Shown here: one piece after another, positions 38,476-46,765 of the stretch
Layout: the number at the start of each line of letters is the position of its first letter
Numbering within the stretch: position 1 is the stretch's first letter
Notes under the pieces: generated by a model
What the model was told of the DNA's origin: nothing
Database searches by the model: none
What the model saw: only the letters and a program-made list of their open reading frames with translations
Program-made: the position numbers and the translations under genes
Assembly (NCBI RefSeq): GCF_040676675.1
Contig: NZ_JBFAPK010000004.1
Span: 62,001 to 126,000, forward strand
Direction of reading: 5' to 3'
Length of the DNA stretch: 64,000 nucleotides
Source of the DNA: JBFAPK01 sp040676675
GTDB taxonomy: Bacteria; Actinomycetota; Actinomycetes; Mycobacteriales; Micromonosporaceae

Positions 38476-39255
38476 GTGGACATCGATCCGGTGGCGCACA
38501 ACCGGCAAGCCTGGGACCGGCAGGTCGAGCGGGGCAACGAGTGGTCGCGTCCGGTCTCCCCGGAGACCGTCGCCAGGGCGCGCGCGGGAGACTGGTCCGT
38601 GGTGCTCATCGGCTACCAGGCCGTCGACCGGTCCTGGTTCCCGGCCGACCTCGCCGGTGTCGACGTGCTCTGCCTCGCCTCCGGTGGCGGCCAGCAGGGC
38701 CCGACGCTCGCCGCCGCGGGCGCGCGGGTCACGGTCTTCGACAACTCGCCGCGACAGCTCGCCCAGGACGAGCTGGTTGCCCGACGGGACGGCCTGGAGC
38801 TGCGTACCGTCCTCGGCGACATGCGCGACCTGTCGGTCTTCGCCGACTCCTCCTTCGACCTGGTCTTCAACCCGGTCTCGAACCTGTTCGTCCCCGAACT
38901 CGCCCCGGTCTGGCGGGAGTGCTTCCGGGTGTTGCGCCCGGGCGGGACGCTGCTCTGCGGTTTCCTCAACCCCGACGTCTACCTCTTCGACCAGGCGGCG
39001 ATGGACGAGCGCGGCGAACTGGTGGTGCGTCACCGGCTGCCGTACAGCGACCTGACGCACGTACCGGCCGAGGAGCGCGAACGCCTGTGGGGCGCCGACG
39101 CACCCCTGGAGTACAGCCACAGCATGGCCGAGCAGATCGGCGGCCAGCTCGCCGCCGGCTTCGCCGTCGTCGGGTTCGAGGAGGCGCCGCACCACTCCGA
39201 CGCCACCGCCGGCTGGCTGCCCGGCTACTTCGCCACGCGGGCGGTCAAGCCCTGA
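38476..39255 (+). CDS. Class I SAM-dependent methyltransferase
   Basis: The GTG at 38476 is chosen because TAGCGT (38464-38469) is well placed as -10 element of a leaderless mRNA; GTG 38470 is the alternative. The 259-residue protein begins VDIDPVAHNRQAWDRQVERGNEWS, has the SAM-binding motif VLCLASGGGQQGPTLAAAGARVTVFDNS, GDMRDLSVFADSSFDLVFNPVSN, and FRVLRPGGTLLCGF. This type (Methyltransf_11) is widespread in actinobacteria, with unknown substrate. The C-terminus overlaps a possible small antisense gene by 11 bases. Confidence 0.88.
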   Translation: MDIDPVAHNRQAWDRQVERGNEWSRPVSPETVARARAGDWSVVLIGYQAVDRSWFPADLAGVDVLCLASGGGQQGPTLAAAGARVTVFDNSPRQLAQDELVARRDGLELRTVLGDMRDLSVFADSSFDLVFNPVSNLFVPELAPVWRECFRVLRPGGTLLCGFLNPDVYLFDQAAMDERGELVVRHRLPYSDLTHVPAEERERLWGADAPLEYSHSMAEQIGGQLAAGFAVVGFEEAPHHSDATAGWLPGYFATRAVKP

Positions 39256-39415
39256 CCGCTCTGGTGGGACCCTCGTTCCGGGGGTGCTTCTCCTTGTGCT
39301 GGCGCACCTCTTCGTCCCAGGCGCGTTGGTCGTAGCCGGGGTCGGGTGGTACCCACCTGTGGGAGCCGCCGGGGGTAACGGGTCGTTCACCAGGACGGAA
39401 TGTGATCCACAACAT
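39245..39415 (-). CDS. Possible small gene, 56 residues
   Basis: This frame from ATG 39415 to a TGA at 39245-39247 encodes a hydrophilic protein with a plausible composition (RWVPPDPGYDQRAWDEEV, RQHKEKHPRNEG) and mostly G/C-ending codons in the second half. It fills an otherwise empty 264-base gap and its end overlaps the methyltransferase gene by 11 bases, like other convergent pairs here. No ribosome-binding site is seen and the first 15 codons are less typical, so the true start may be further in. Family unknown. Confidence 0.35.
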   Translation of the reverse strand: MLWITFRPGERPVTPGGSHRWVPPDPGYDQRAWDEEVRQHKEKHPRNEGPTRAVRA

Positions 39416-39519
39416 GCCGGCCGAAGCTGGGAATGCGTTCGCGCCGATGGGTCTTGTTGCCGTTTGCTACGTCGGGTGCCGCTCTCCTCGCCGGCCCGGA
39501 TGCCCGAGAAAGGGGCGAC

Positions 39520-40821
39520 ATGACCAGTGTCCAGGAACCCGTGGACTCGTTACGGCAGCCGGTCACGCCGCTGCTGCGCGAGCCGGGCGGGGCGGCGGCC
39601 CCCCAGAGCCACCTGCGGCTCGTACTGGTGCTCGGCGCGCTGATCGCGCTCGGGCCGCTGACCATCGACACGTACCTGCCCGCCCTGCCGACCATCGCCG
39701 GCGACCTCCGTACCACCGACACGGCGGCGCAGCTGACGTTGACCGGTACGCTGGCCGGCCTCGGCCTGGGGCAGCTCTTCCTCGGCCCCCTCTCCGACGC
39801 GGTGGGTCGCCGCCGCCCGCTGCTCGCCGGCACGGCCGTGCACGTGCTCGCCTCGCTGCTCTGCCTGGTCGCCCCGAACATCCTGGTGTTGGGCGCGGCG
39901 CGCGTGCTCCAGGGGCTGGGCGCCGCGGCGGCCTCGGTGATCGCGGTGGCGATGGTCCGCGACCTGACCTCCGGTACGGCCGCCGCCCGGCTGCTGTCCC
40001 GGCTGATCCTGGTCATGGGCGTCGCGCCGGTGCTGGCGCCCAGCCTCGGCGGCGCCCTGCTTCGCTACACCAACTGGCGCGGGGTCTTCGTGGCCCTCGC
40101 GGTGCTCGGGCTGGCGCTGATCGGCGTGGCGGTCTTCGGGCTGCGCGAGTCGCTGCCGCCGGAGCGTCGGCGCAGCGACGGCGTGCTCGGCACGCTGCGG
40201 GTCTATCGCGCGCTGCTGCGCGACCCGATCTACCTGGGCCTGGTCTTCGTCGCCGGGCTGGCCATGTCGGCGCTCTTCGCGTACGTCTCCGGCTCCTCCT
40301 TCGTCTTCCAGGAGGAGTACGGGCTCAGCCAGCAGCAGTTCGCGCTGGTCTTCAGCAGCGGCGCGGTCGGCCTGATCGGCGCCACCCAGCTGAACGTACG
40401 ACTGCTGCGGCGCTACCGGCCGCAGCAGATCCTCGGCTCCGCGCTGCTCGCCGGCATGCTGGCCGCGGCCGCCCTCTTCGCCGTCGCGGCGACCGGGGTG
40501 GGCGGGATGTGGGCTCTGCTGGTCTGCCTCTGGGCCGTGCTCACCGCCTGCGGGCTGGCCCTGCCGAACGCCCCGGCGCTGGCGTTGGCCGGCTACGGCG
40601 AGGCCGCCGGTACGGCCGCCGCGCTGCTCGGGGCGTTGCAGTTCGGGGTCGGTGCCGTCTCCTCGCCGGTGGTGGGCGCGCTCGGCAGCGGCAGCGTGGG
40701 CATGGCGGGCACGATGCTCGGCGCGATGGCCCTCGCGTCCGGGCTGCTCCTGCTCGTGGCCCGGACCGGCCGGCTGGAACTGCTCGACACGTCGGACGCC
40801 GGCGCGGCCGGGGCCCACTGA
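39520..40821 (+). CDS. Bcr/CflA family multidrug MFS transporter
   Basis: ATG 39520 lies behind GAAAGGGG; the frame opens at 39433 but that part is not family-like. The 433-residue, twelve-helix protein has LGALIALGPLTIDTYLPALP and GLGLGQLFLGPLSDAVGRRRPLL, the clear signature of Bcr/CflA transporters (bicyclomycin, sulfonamide and other drug export). VRDLTSGTAAARLLSRLILVMGVAPVLAPSLGG matches motif C. No regulator is adjacent on the same strand. Confidence 0.92.
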   Translation: MTSVQEPVDSLRQPVTPLLREPGGAAAPQSHLRLVLVLGALIALGPLTIDTYLPALPTIAGDLRTTDTAAQLTLTGTLAGLGLGQLFLGPLSDAVGRRRPLLAGTAVHVLASLLCLVAPNILVLGAARVLQGLGAAAASVIAVAMVRDLTSGTAAARLLSRLILVMGVAPVLAPSLGGALLRYTNWRGVFVALAVLGLALIGVAVFGLRESLPPERRRSDGVLGTLRVYRALLRDPIYLGLVFVAGLAMSALFAYVSGSSFVFQEEYGLSQQQFALVFSSGAVGLIGATQLNVRLLRRYRPQQILGSALLAGMLAAAALFAVAATGVGGMWALLVCLWAVLTACGLALPNAPALALAGYGEAAGTAAALLGALQFGVGAVSSPVVGALGSGSVGMAGTMLGAMALASGLLLLVARTGRLELLDTSDAGAAGAH

Positions 40822-40973
40822 CCTCCCGACTCCGTCACGGCCGTGGCGCGCCGGGCTTTCCCGGCTCCGCCACGGTCGTGGCGCGGAACATCCGCACGTT
40901 CCGCGACCGGCGTGAGGTGATCATCGGGGCCCGGAAGACCTTCCGGCCCGGCGTGGAGATCGGCGGCTTCGTC

Positions 40974-41330
40974 CTACAGCTCGGGCCACTCGTGCGGCTC
41001 CTGGTAGGCGTGCTCGCCCCGGAAGAACCAGTCGGCCAGGTCGGCGACGCGTTCGAGACAGTCCTCGTAGTACTCCCGCGGCTGCGGCCGGGGAAAGTTG
41101 GGGTGCCCCGTCCAGTCCGGGACGAAGTGGCTGACCTCGTAGAAACCCTCGGCCAGCCAGCGTTCGAAGACCTCTCGCCCCTGCTGGCGTACGCAGGCCG
41201 CGCGCATCGCCCGCTCCAGCCGCCGGAAGGCATCCCGGTCCCACTCCAACCGGCCGCGCAGCCCGAGCAGGAAGCTGCCCTCCTCGGCGTCGAACTCCCG
41301 GCGCAGGACCGCCAACGCGTCGTCGTCCAC
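40974..41330 (-). CDS. Conserved hypothetical protein, 118 residues
   Basis: From GTG 41330 the product is an acidic, all-helical protein rich in Trp, Phe and Tyr (FLLGLRGRLEWDRDAFRRLE, VSHFVPDWTGHPNFPRP, YYEDCLERVADLADWFF). I do not recognise a named family; the dense aromatic pattern and complete, well-coded frame argue for a real gene. The 152-base gap to the upstream transporter gene contains two imperfect copies of a CGGCTCCGCCACGGTCGTGGCGCG-like hairpin. Confidence 0.7.
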   Translation of the reverse strand: MDDDALAVLRREFDAEEGSFLLGLRGRLEWDRDAFRRLERAMRAACVRQQGREVFERWLAEGFYEVSHFVPDWTGHPNFPRPQPREYYEDCLERVADLADWFFRGEHAYQEPHEWPEL

Positions 41331-41416
41331 GGGGGAATCCTGCCGCCCGGGTACGACAACGTCCGCGAGCGGCCGGCACCCTCAACCGACCCGGCGCGCT
41401 CCGGCCGGCCGGCGGT

Positions 41417-42220
41417 TCAGCCGAGCCGGACCGCGAGGAAGCGTTCGATCATCGCGTTGACCTGGTCCGGTACCTCGCGGTGGGCGAAGTGCCCGGCGCC
41501 GACGGTCTGGCCCGTCGTCACGTACGGCCGCCCGTCGCGCAGGCCGCGCTCGACCGTGTCGGCGTGCAGGATCAGCAGCGGCACGCTCGCCGCGTCCAGC
41601 GCGGAACCGCCGTCGAACTCGGCCATGCCGCGCATCGCCGCCGCCGCGACGGCCGGCGGTACGCGGCCCATGCCCGCCAGCACCTCGTCCCGCGCGGCGG
41701 TGTCGGTGGCCAGGAAGAGCCGCTCGGCGAAGGCGGTGCGCCACGAGGCGTCGGCGTCGACGGCCACCTCCGGCGCCGAGCGGGCGAAGTAGCCCTTGGC
41801 CCGCTCGTTGCGGACCGGGGCCGGGTCGACCAGCACCGCGGCCCGTACCGCGCCCGGGCGGGCCGCGCAGGCGAGCGCGACGAGCCCGCCGAGGCTGTGC
41901 CCGACCACGACCGGCCGGACGAAACCCGCCGCCGCGGCGACTGCCAGCACGTCGTCGGCGAACGCCGGCACGTCGTACGTCCCGTCGTCCGGCTCGGGCC
42001 GGTCGCTGGCGCCGTGCCCGCGCAGATCCAGCGCCGCGACCGCGTGCCGGCGGGCGAAGTGGGCGAGCTGCGGCGCGAACGAGCCCCGGTCGCCGCACCA
42101 CCCGTGTACGAAGACCAGCGGCGGATCGCCCGCGCCGGCCACCTCGTACGCCAGCCGGATCCCGCCCGCCGTCCGCGCGTACTCCACCCGGTCCACGGTC
42201 CGCCCCGTCCGCTCGATCAT
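41417..42220 (-). CDS. Alpha/beta hydrolase (with HxlR regulator)
   Basis: ATG 42220 overlaps the HxlR gene's stop (ATGA), so the longer frame to 42790 is discarded. The 267-residue enzyme has the fold landmarks VFVHGWCGDRGSFAPQ (oxyanion loop), ALDLRGHGASDRPEP, nucleophile Ser in VVVGHSLGGLVALA, and the catalytic His in VGAGHFAHREVP. Asp is expected in the LILHADTVERG strand. It could be an esterase, epoxide hydrolase or lactonase; motifs do not decide. It is translationally coupled to the HxlR regulator. Confidence 0.88.
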   Translation of the reverse strand: MIERTGRTVDRVEYARTAGGIRLAYEVAGAGDPPLVFVHGWCGDRGSFAPQLAHFARRHAVAALDLRGHGASDRPEPDDGTYDVPAFADDVLAVAAAAGFVRPVVVGHSLGGLVALACAARPGAVRAAVLVDPAPVRNERAKGYFARSAPEVAVDADASWRTAFAERLFLATDTAARDEVLAGMGRVPPAVAAAAMRGMAEFDGGSALDAASVPLLILHADTVERGLRDGRPYVTTGQTVGAGHFAHREVPDQVNAMIERFLAVRLG

Positions 42221-42636
42221 TGCCGGGCCACCGCGAACTGTCGGTCGTCGTAGGCTCGGCGGGCGGCGGCAACGGCGGGCCTGCTGCGCTTGGCCCAGTC
42301 CGCCAGCGCCTCCAGCGGCTCGATGATCTCCTCGATCAGGGGTGTGGTGGCGTACTCGACCCGGGGTGGCGAGTCCGGATAGACGGTGCGGAGGACCAGC
42401 CCGTTGCGCTCCAGGTTGCGCAGACTCAGGGTCAGCATCCGCCGGCTGATGCCCTCGATCGTCCGTTCCAACTCGGTGAAGCGGCGTGGGCCGGTACCGA
42501 GTTGCACCAGCACCTGGGCGCTCCACTTGTCGCCGATCAACGCGAGCACCTCGCGCAGCGCGCAGGTCTCGCCGGAGGGGTCTGCCGCCACGGCGGCCGT
42601 GGCCTGGTCTGTAACAGCAGTGTGCCGTTGCGACAA
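42217..42636 (-). CDS. HxlR family transcriptional regulator
   Basis: The start is a TTG at 42636, supported by AAGGAGG seven bases upstream. The 139-residue protein has the HxlR pattern CALREVLALIGDKWSAQVLVQL, FTELERTIEGISRRMLTLSLRNLERNGLV and VEYATTPL, with Cys26 in the usual first-helix position that in relatives senses electrophiles or redox change. It forms a two-gene unit with the alpha/beta hydrolase and is divergent from another alpha/beta hydrolase at 42771; both are likely targets. Confidence 0.92.
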   Translation of the reverse strand: MSQRHTAVTDQATAAVAADPSGETCALREVLALIGDKWSAQVLVQLGTGPRRFTELERTIEGISRRMLTLSLRNLERNGLVLRTVYPDSPPRVEYATTPLIEEIIEPLEALADWAKRSRPAVAAARRAYDDRQFAVARQ

Positions 42637-42700
42637 GAAAGTGCCTCCTTTCGGGCGCGACCCATACTGGCCCAGAATGGCTGCTGTTACAAGGCGTAAC
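42610..42700. promoter_or_regulatory. Operator candidates in the HxlR/hydrolase divergent region
   Basis: TGTAACAGCAG (42610-42620, inside the first HxlR codons) and CTGCTGTTACA (42681-42691) are a perfect 11-bp inverted pair 60 bases apart. The second half overlaps GTTAC-AAGGC-GTAAC (42686-42700), itself a 5-5-5 inverted repeat. HxlR proteins bind such short dyads; DNA looping between two sites is conceivable. Confidence 0.45.
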
Positions 42701-42770
42701 GTTCCTGGTAGGCGCCCACTTCGGCCGGTACCAGGAGGATCGAAGAGTCATCACGGACGAGGAGCGGTCA

Positions 42771-43529
42771 GTGCCGGTCGCGCGCAGCAATGGTTACAAG
42801 GTTCACTACGAGGTCTCCGGGGACGGGGACCCGCTGGTGCTCCATCCGGGCATGTTCCAGGACGGCGCGCACTGGGCCCACAGCGGCTACACGGCTGTCC
42901 TGGCCGCCAACCACACGGTGATCGCCATCGATCCGCTCGGCCTTGGCGACAGTGACGCGCCGCACGAGGTCGAGGCGTACACGCTGTCGCGCCGGGTCGA
43001 CTACGTCACGGCGGTACTCGACGACGTCGGCGTCGCCCGGGCCGCGTTCTGGGGGTATTCGCTGGGGGCGATGACCGGTTACGCGGTCGCCGCGTACGCC
43101 CCCGAGCGGTTGACCCGCCTCGTCGCGGGGGCCTTCGATCCGATCGGCGGGTTCCGGTCGGCGGTGGACCAGGCGATTCGGACGCTCGGACTGCCCGGGG
43201 ACGTCGACGCGTACGAGATCATGAAGCAGGGGGCGTGCGCCGACCCGTACCAGGCCGCCCTGATCGGGGCCGGCGACCGCGCCGCCTTCCGGGCGAACTA
43301 CGACGCCTTCGCCCGCCAACCCGGCCTGCACGCGGAGTTGGCGTCGGCCGGCGTGCCGACCCTGATGTACGCGGGCACCGCCGACCCGTGGCACGAGCCG
43401 ATGCGCGCCTTCGCCGCCAGCACCGGCATCGAGTTCTTCTCGATTCCCGGCGCCGATCACAAGGGCGGCTGGGACCGCTCGGCGGAGGTGCTCACCCGCG
43501 CCCTACCGTTCCTGGCCTTGGCCGGCTGA
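42771..43529 (+). CDS. Alpha/beta hydrolase
   Basis: GTG 42771 follows GAGGAG by seven bases. The 252-residue enzyme has VLHPGMFQDGAHWAHSG, AIDPLGLGDSDAP, nucleophile Ser in FWGYSLGAMTGYAVA (GYSLG, not the more usual GHSxG), Asp in LMYAGTADPWHEP and His in IPGADHKGGWD. Substrate unknown. The GTTACAAGG word of the upstream operator region recurs inside its first codons (42793-42801). Confidence 0.88.
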   Translation: MPVARSNGYKVHYEVSGDGDPLVLHPGMFQDGAHWAHSGYTAVLAANHTVIAIDPLGLGDSDAPHEVEAYTLSRRVDYVTAVLDDVGVARAAFWGYSLGAMTGYAVAAYAPERLTRLVAGAFDPIGGFRSAVDQAIRTLGLPGDVDAYEIMKQGACADPYQAALIGAGDRAAFRANYDAFARQPGLHAELASAGVPTLMYAGTADPWHEPMRAFAASTGIEFFSIPGADHKGGWDRSAEVLTRALPFLALAG

Positions 43530-43590
43530 CCGTCCCGCCCACCGTGTCGATGGCCGGGCGGGTTCGGGCGGCTGGCTATCCTCCCGGGTT

Positions 43591-44676
43591 GTGCGTGACG
43601 TCTCCGCCCCGGTACCGCCGCAGCCCGCCGGATCGCGGCTGGAGCGGCGGGTGATCGCCGCCGCCCAGGCCGTGCTGGCCCGGCACCGCTCGGTCGGACC
43701 GGTCGAGGTCTTCCACCGGATGGACTGGCTGCCCGGCACCTTCGTCGACGACTGGGAGCGGGGCAGGGTCGCGTACCTGGAACAGAAGGCCGCGGTGCCG
43801 CCCGCGCGGCTGGCCGAGGCGCGGGCGATCTTCGAGCGCTGGGCCCGGGCCGAGGGGCTGCGGCCGGCCGAGGTGCCCTACGTCTCGGCCACCCGCGACC
43901 GGCACCCGCTGCGCTTCACGGCCGACGGCGACCCGGCCGTCGAGCGGGCGTACCGGACAAAGTGGACCTCGCCCGCGCTCTCCGACGCCGCCCGCGACCG
44001 GCTGATCCAGCGGCAGAGCGCCCCGCCCGACCTGGTGGTCTTCTCGGCGGTACGGGACTGGACCTGCGCGGAGTGCGGCGACACCGGCGAGCTGCTCGTC
44101 TCGGAGCACGAGCAGACCCTCTGCCTGGCCTGTACCGACCTGGACCACCTGGTCTTCCTGCCGGCCGGGGACGCCGCGCTGACCCGCCGGGCCAAGAAGG
44201 CGAGCACCCTCTCCGCGGTGGTGCAGCGCTTCAACCGCTCCCGCAAGCGGTACGACCGGCTCGGGCTGCTGGTCGAGCCGGCCGCGCTGGAGGCCGCGGA
44301 GCGGCAGTGCCTGGGCGACGAGGAGGCCCGGCTGCGCCGCCGCGAGCGGGACCGGGAGCTCCGGGCGCACCAGGACGTCGAGCTGATGGCCCAGATGGCC
44401 GAGGAGATCCTGCGGCTCTTCCCGGGCTGCCCCCGGCCCCGCGCCGAGGCCATCGCCGCGCACACCGGGCTGCGGGGCAGCGGCCGGGTCGGCCGTTCCG
44501 CCGCCGGCCGGGCGGTCCAGCAGGACGCGATGACGCGGGCCGTGATCGCCTCGATCCGGCACGAGGACACCGAGTACGACGGCCTGCTGATGTCGGGCGT
44601 CGCCCGCGCCGAAGCCCGGGAGCGCATCCGCGCCGACATCGACCGCGTCCTCGACGCCTGGCGGCGCGGCGCCTGA
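43591..44676 (+). CDS. DUF2293 domain protein with cysteine-pair motif
   Basis: GTG 43591 lacks a ribosome-binding site but has TATCCT (43577-43582) eight bases upstream, fitting a leaderless mRNA. The 361-residue protein has a central segment CAECGDTGELL and CLACTDLDHLVFLPAG, two Cys pairs that could bind zinc, a very charged helical stretch (DEEARLRRRERDRELRAHQD), and a C-terminal DUF2293 domain (FPGCPRPRAEAIAAHTG, TRAVIASIRHEDTEYDGLLM). DUF2293 is a helical domain of unknown function in actinobacteria. The gap upstream holds a 7-bp GC hairpin (43534-43562). Confidence 0.86.
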   Translation: MRDVSAPVPPQPAGSRLERRVIAAAQAVLARHRSVGPVEVFHRMDWLPGTFVDDWERGRVAYLEQKAAVPPARLAEARAIFERWARAEGLRPAEVPYVSATRDRHPLRFTADGDPAVERAYRTKWTSPALSDAARDRLIQRQSAPPDLVVFSAVRDWTCAECGDTGELLVSEHEQTLCLACTDLDHLVFLPAGDAALTRRAKKASTLSAVVQRFNRSRKRYDRLGLLVEPAALEAAERQCLGDEEARLRRRERDRELRAHQDVELMAQMAEEILRLFPGCPRPRAEAIAAHTGLRGSGRVGRSAAGRAVQQDAMTRAVIASIRHEDTEYDGLLMSGVARAEARERIRADIDRVLDAWRRGA

Positions 44677-44867
44677 CGGGCGCGTTCGCCAAACTCTCGA
44701 CCCATCCTGGACCGGCCGCCGACCGACGTCGGCCTCGGCGGGCCGACCCTCGACCGGCCGCCGACCAACCCTCGACCTCGACCTCGACCCGAGCCTCAGG
44801 GTCGGGTCGTACCGCGGCCCGACTAGGTTGTTGCGCTATCTAGATGGTGCCGCTATGGTTCCCGGCG

Positions 44868-46397
44868 ATGACCATGAAACTGACCCGGCGGGGCGCGCTC
44901 GTCGCCGCCGCGACCGCCGGCCTCGTCACGGCGACCGGTCGGCCGGCGCCGGCCCGCGCGCGGCTGCCGGAAGAGCTCTTCACCCTGGGCGTCGCCTCCG
45001 GCGACCCCGCACCGGACGGCTTCGTGCTCTGGACCCGGCTCGCGCCGAGACCGTTCGAGCCGGCGGGCGGGATGCCGGCCCGGCCGGTACCGGTGCAGTG
45101 GCAGGTCGCCGAGGACGCGCGGTTCGGCCGGATCGTCCGCAGCGGGGTCGAGACGGCGGTACCCGAGTCGGCGCACGCGATCCACGTCGAGCTAACCGGT
45201 CTGGCGCCGGGGCGCGAATACCACTACCGCTTCCGGGTCGGCACCCGGCTCAGCCCGCCGGGGCGTACCGCCACCCTGCCCGGGTACGACTCGTCGCCGG
45301 CGGCGTACCGCTTCGCCGTGGCGTCCTGTCAGGACTGGCAGAACGGCTACTACGCCGCGTACCGGCACGTCGCCGCCGACGACGTCGACCTGGTCCTGCA
45401 CCTCGGTGACTACATCTACGAGGGGGAAATCTCCGCCGCCGGCACCCCGGACACCCCCGGCTACGCCCGCGCCGAGCTGCCGCCCGAGCCGGTACGCGCC
45501 GAGCCGTACACGCTGGAGCAGTACCGGCTGCGCCACGCGCTCTACAAGACCGACCCGCAGTTGCAGCAGGCGCACGCCGCCGCGCCCTGGGCGTTGACCT
45601 GGGACGACCACGAGGTGGCGCCGAACTGGGCCGGTGGTCTCCCCGCCGATCCCGCCTTCGCGGCGCGGCTGGCCGCCGCCCGCCAGGCGTACTACGAGCA
45701 CCTGCCGCTGCGGGCCGCCGCCCGCCCCGGCCCCGACTTCCGGCTCTACCGGCGGCTCACCGTCGGCGACCTGGTCCGCTTCCACGTCACCGACACCCGC
45801 AGCCACCGGGGCGACGGCGACATGCTCGGCCCCGCCCAGGAGTCCTGGCTGCTGGACTCGCTCGCCACCTCGCCGGCCCGGTGGAACGTGACCACCGCCC
45901 AGGTGCTGATGGCGCGACTGGACTACCAGCCCGGTCCCGGCCAGGGCTTCGACCCGGACAAGTGGGACGGCTACCCGCTGAGCCGGTCGCGGCTGCTGGG
46001 CGCGCTCGTCGAGCGGGGCGTACGCAATCCGGTCATGCTCTCCGGGGACATCCACGTCAACCTGGTCAGCGACCTGAAGCTCGACTTCGACGACCCCGGC
46101 TCGGCGACCGTCGCCACCGAGTTCACCGGCGCGGCGATCGCCAGTCGCGGATCCACCGCCGAGGAGGAGGTCGCCATGCGGACGCTGGTGCTGCCCGAGT
46201 CCCCGCACATCCGCTACTTCGCCGGGTACGACCGGGGATACCTGCTCTGCCGGCTCGAACGCGGCCTGTGGCGGACCGACGTCCGGGCGGTACGCACCGA
46301 GGGCTGGCGCGGGCAGGTCACCAGCCCGGACGCCGACGTGCGTACCCTCGCCTCCTTCGTGGTGGAGGAGGGCCGGCCCGGTGCCGTACAGGATTGA
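44868..46397 (+). CDS. PhoD-like alkaline phosphatase, Tat-exported
   Basis: The ATG at 44868 (MTMKLTRRGALVAAATAG) puts the twin-arginine signal at the N-terminus; ATG 44844 would add eight residues. The 509-residue protein has a beta-sandwich domain (FTLGVASGDPAPDGFVLWTRLAP, the hallmark of PhoD N-termini), then the metallophosphoesterase core with SCQDWQNGYYAAYRH, LHLGDYIYEG, WDDHEVAPNWAGG and MLSGDIHVNLVSD. PhoD enzymes use Ca/Fe to release phosphate from diesters or monoesters outside the cell. No pho box was identified. The 190-base gap upstream contains CTCGACC-type direct repeats. Confidence 0.93.
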   Translation: MTMKLTRRGALVAAATAGLVTATGRPAPARARLPEELFTLGVASGDPAPDGFVLWTRLAPRPFEPAGGMPARPVPVQWQVAEDARFGRIVRSGVETAVPESAHAIHVELTGLAPGREYHYRFRVGTRLSPPGRTATLPGYDSSPAAYRFAVASCQDWQNGYYAAYRHVAADDVDLVLHLGDYIYEGEISAAGTPDTPGYARAELPPEPVRAEPYTLEQYRLRHALYKTDPQLQQAHAAAPWALTWDDHEVAPNWAGGLPADPAFAARLAAARQAYYEHLPLRAAARPGPDFRLYRRLTVGDLVRFHVTDTRSHRGDGDMLGPAQESWLLDSLATSPARWNVTTAQVLMARLDYQPGPGQGFDPDKWDGYPLSRSRLLGALVERGVRNPVMLSGDIHVNLVSDLKLDFDDPGSATVATEFTGAAIASRGSTAEEEVAMRTLVLPESPHIRYFAGYDRGYLLCRLERGLWRTDVRAVRTEGWRGQVTSPDADVRTLASFVVEEGRPGAVQD

Positions 46398-46426
46398 CCC
46401 GAGGGGACGGTGTTAGCTTGCCCGGC

Positions 46427-46765
46427 GTGGATGCCGAGCGGCGGGCGCAGTGGCTGCGCGGGGTGCTCGACCTGGCCGTCCTGGCGCTGCTCGCCCGGGG
46501 CGAGTCCTACGGCTATGAGCTGTCCCAGGCGCTGAAGGCGAGCGGGCTCGGCACGGTGCAGGGCGGCACGCTCTATCCGGTGCTGCTGCGGTTGCAGCGG
46601 GCCGGCCTGGTGAACGCGCACTGGCGGGAGGGCGCCTCCGGGCCGGCCCGCAAGTACTACCGGATCAGCGCGGCCGGCAGCGAGGCGCTGCGCGCGGCCG
46701 CGACCGACTGGACCGCCTTCGCGGGCAGCGTGGGCGCGATACTGAGAGAGGTGCCGAAGCCGTGA
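46427..46765 (+). CDS. PadR family transcriptional regulator
   Basis: GTG 46427 has TAGCTT (46414-46419) seven bases upstream and no ribosome-binding site, so the mRNA is probably leaderless. The 112-residue protein is a short PadR: WLRGVLDLAVLALLARGESYGYELSQALKASGL, GGTLYPVLLRLQRAGLV, SGPARKYYRISAAGSEAL. PadR repressors commonly control an adjacent ABC exporter; here the stop overlaps the ATPase start (GTGA), so regulator and transporter form one operon. Confidence 0.92.
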   Translation: MDAERRAQWLRGVLDLAVLALLARGESYGYELSQALKASGLGTVQGGTLYPVLLRLQRAGLVNAHWREGASGPARKYYRISAAGSEALRAAATDWTAFAGSVGAILREVPKP

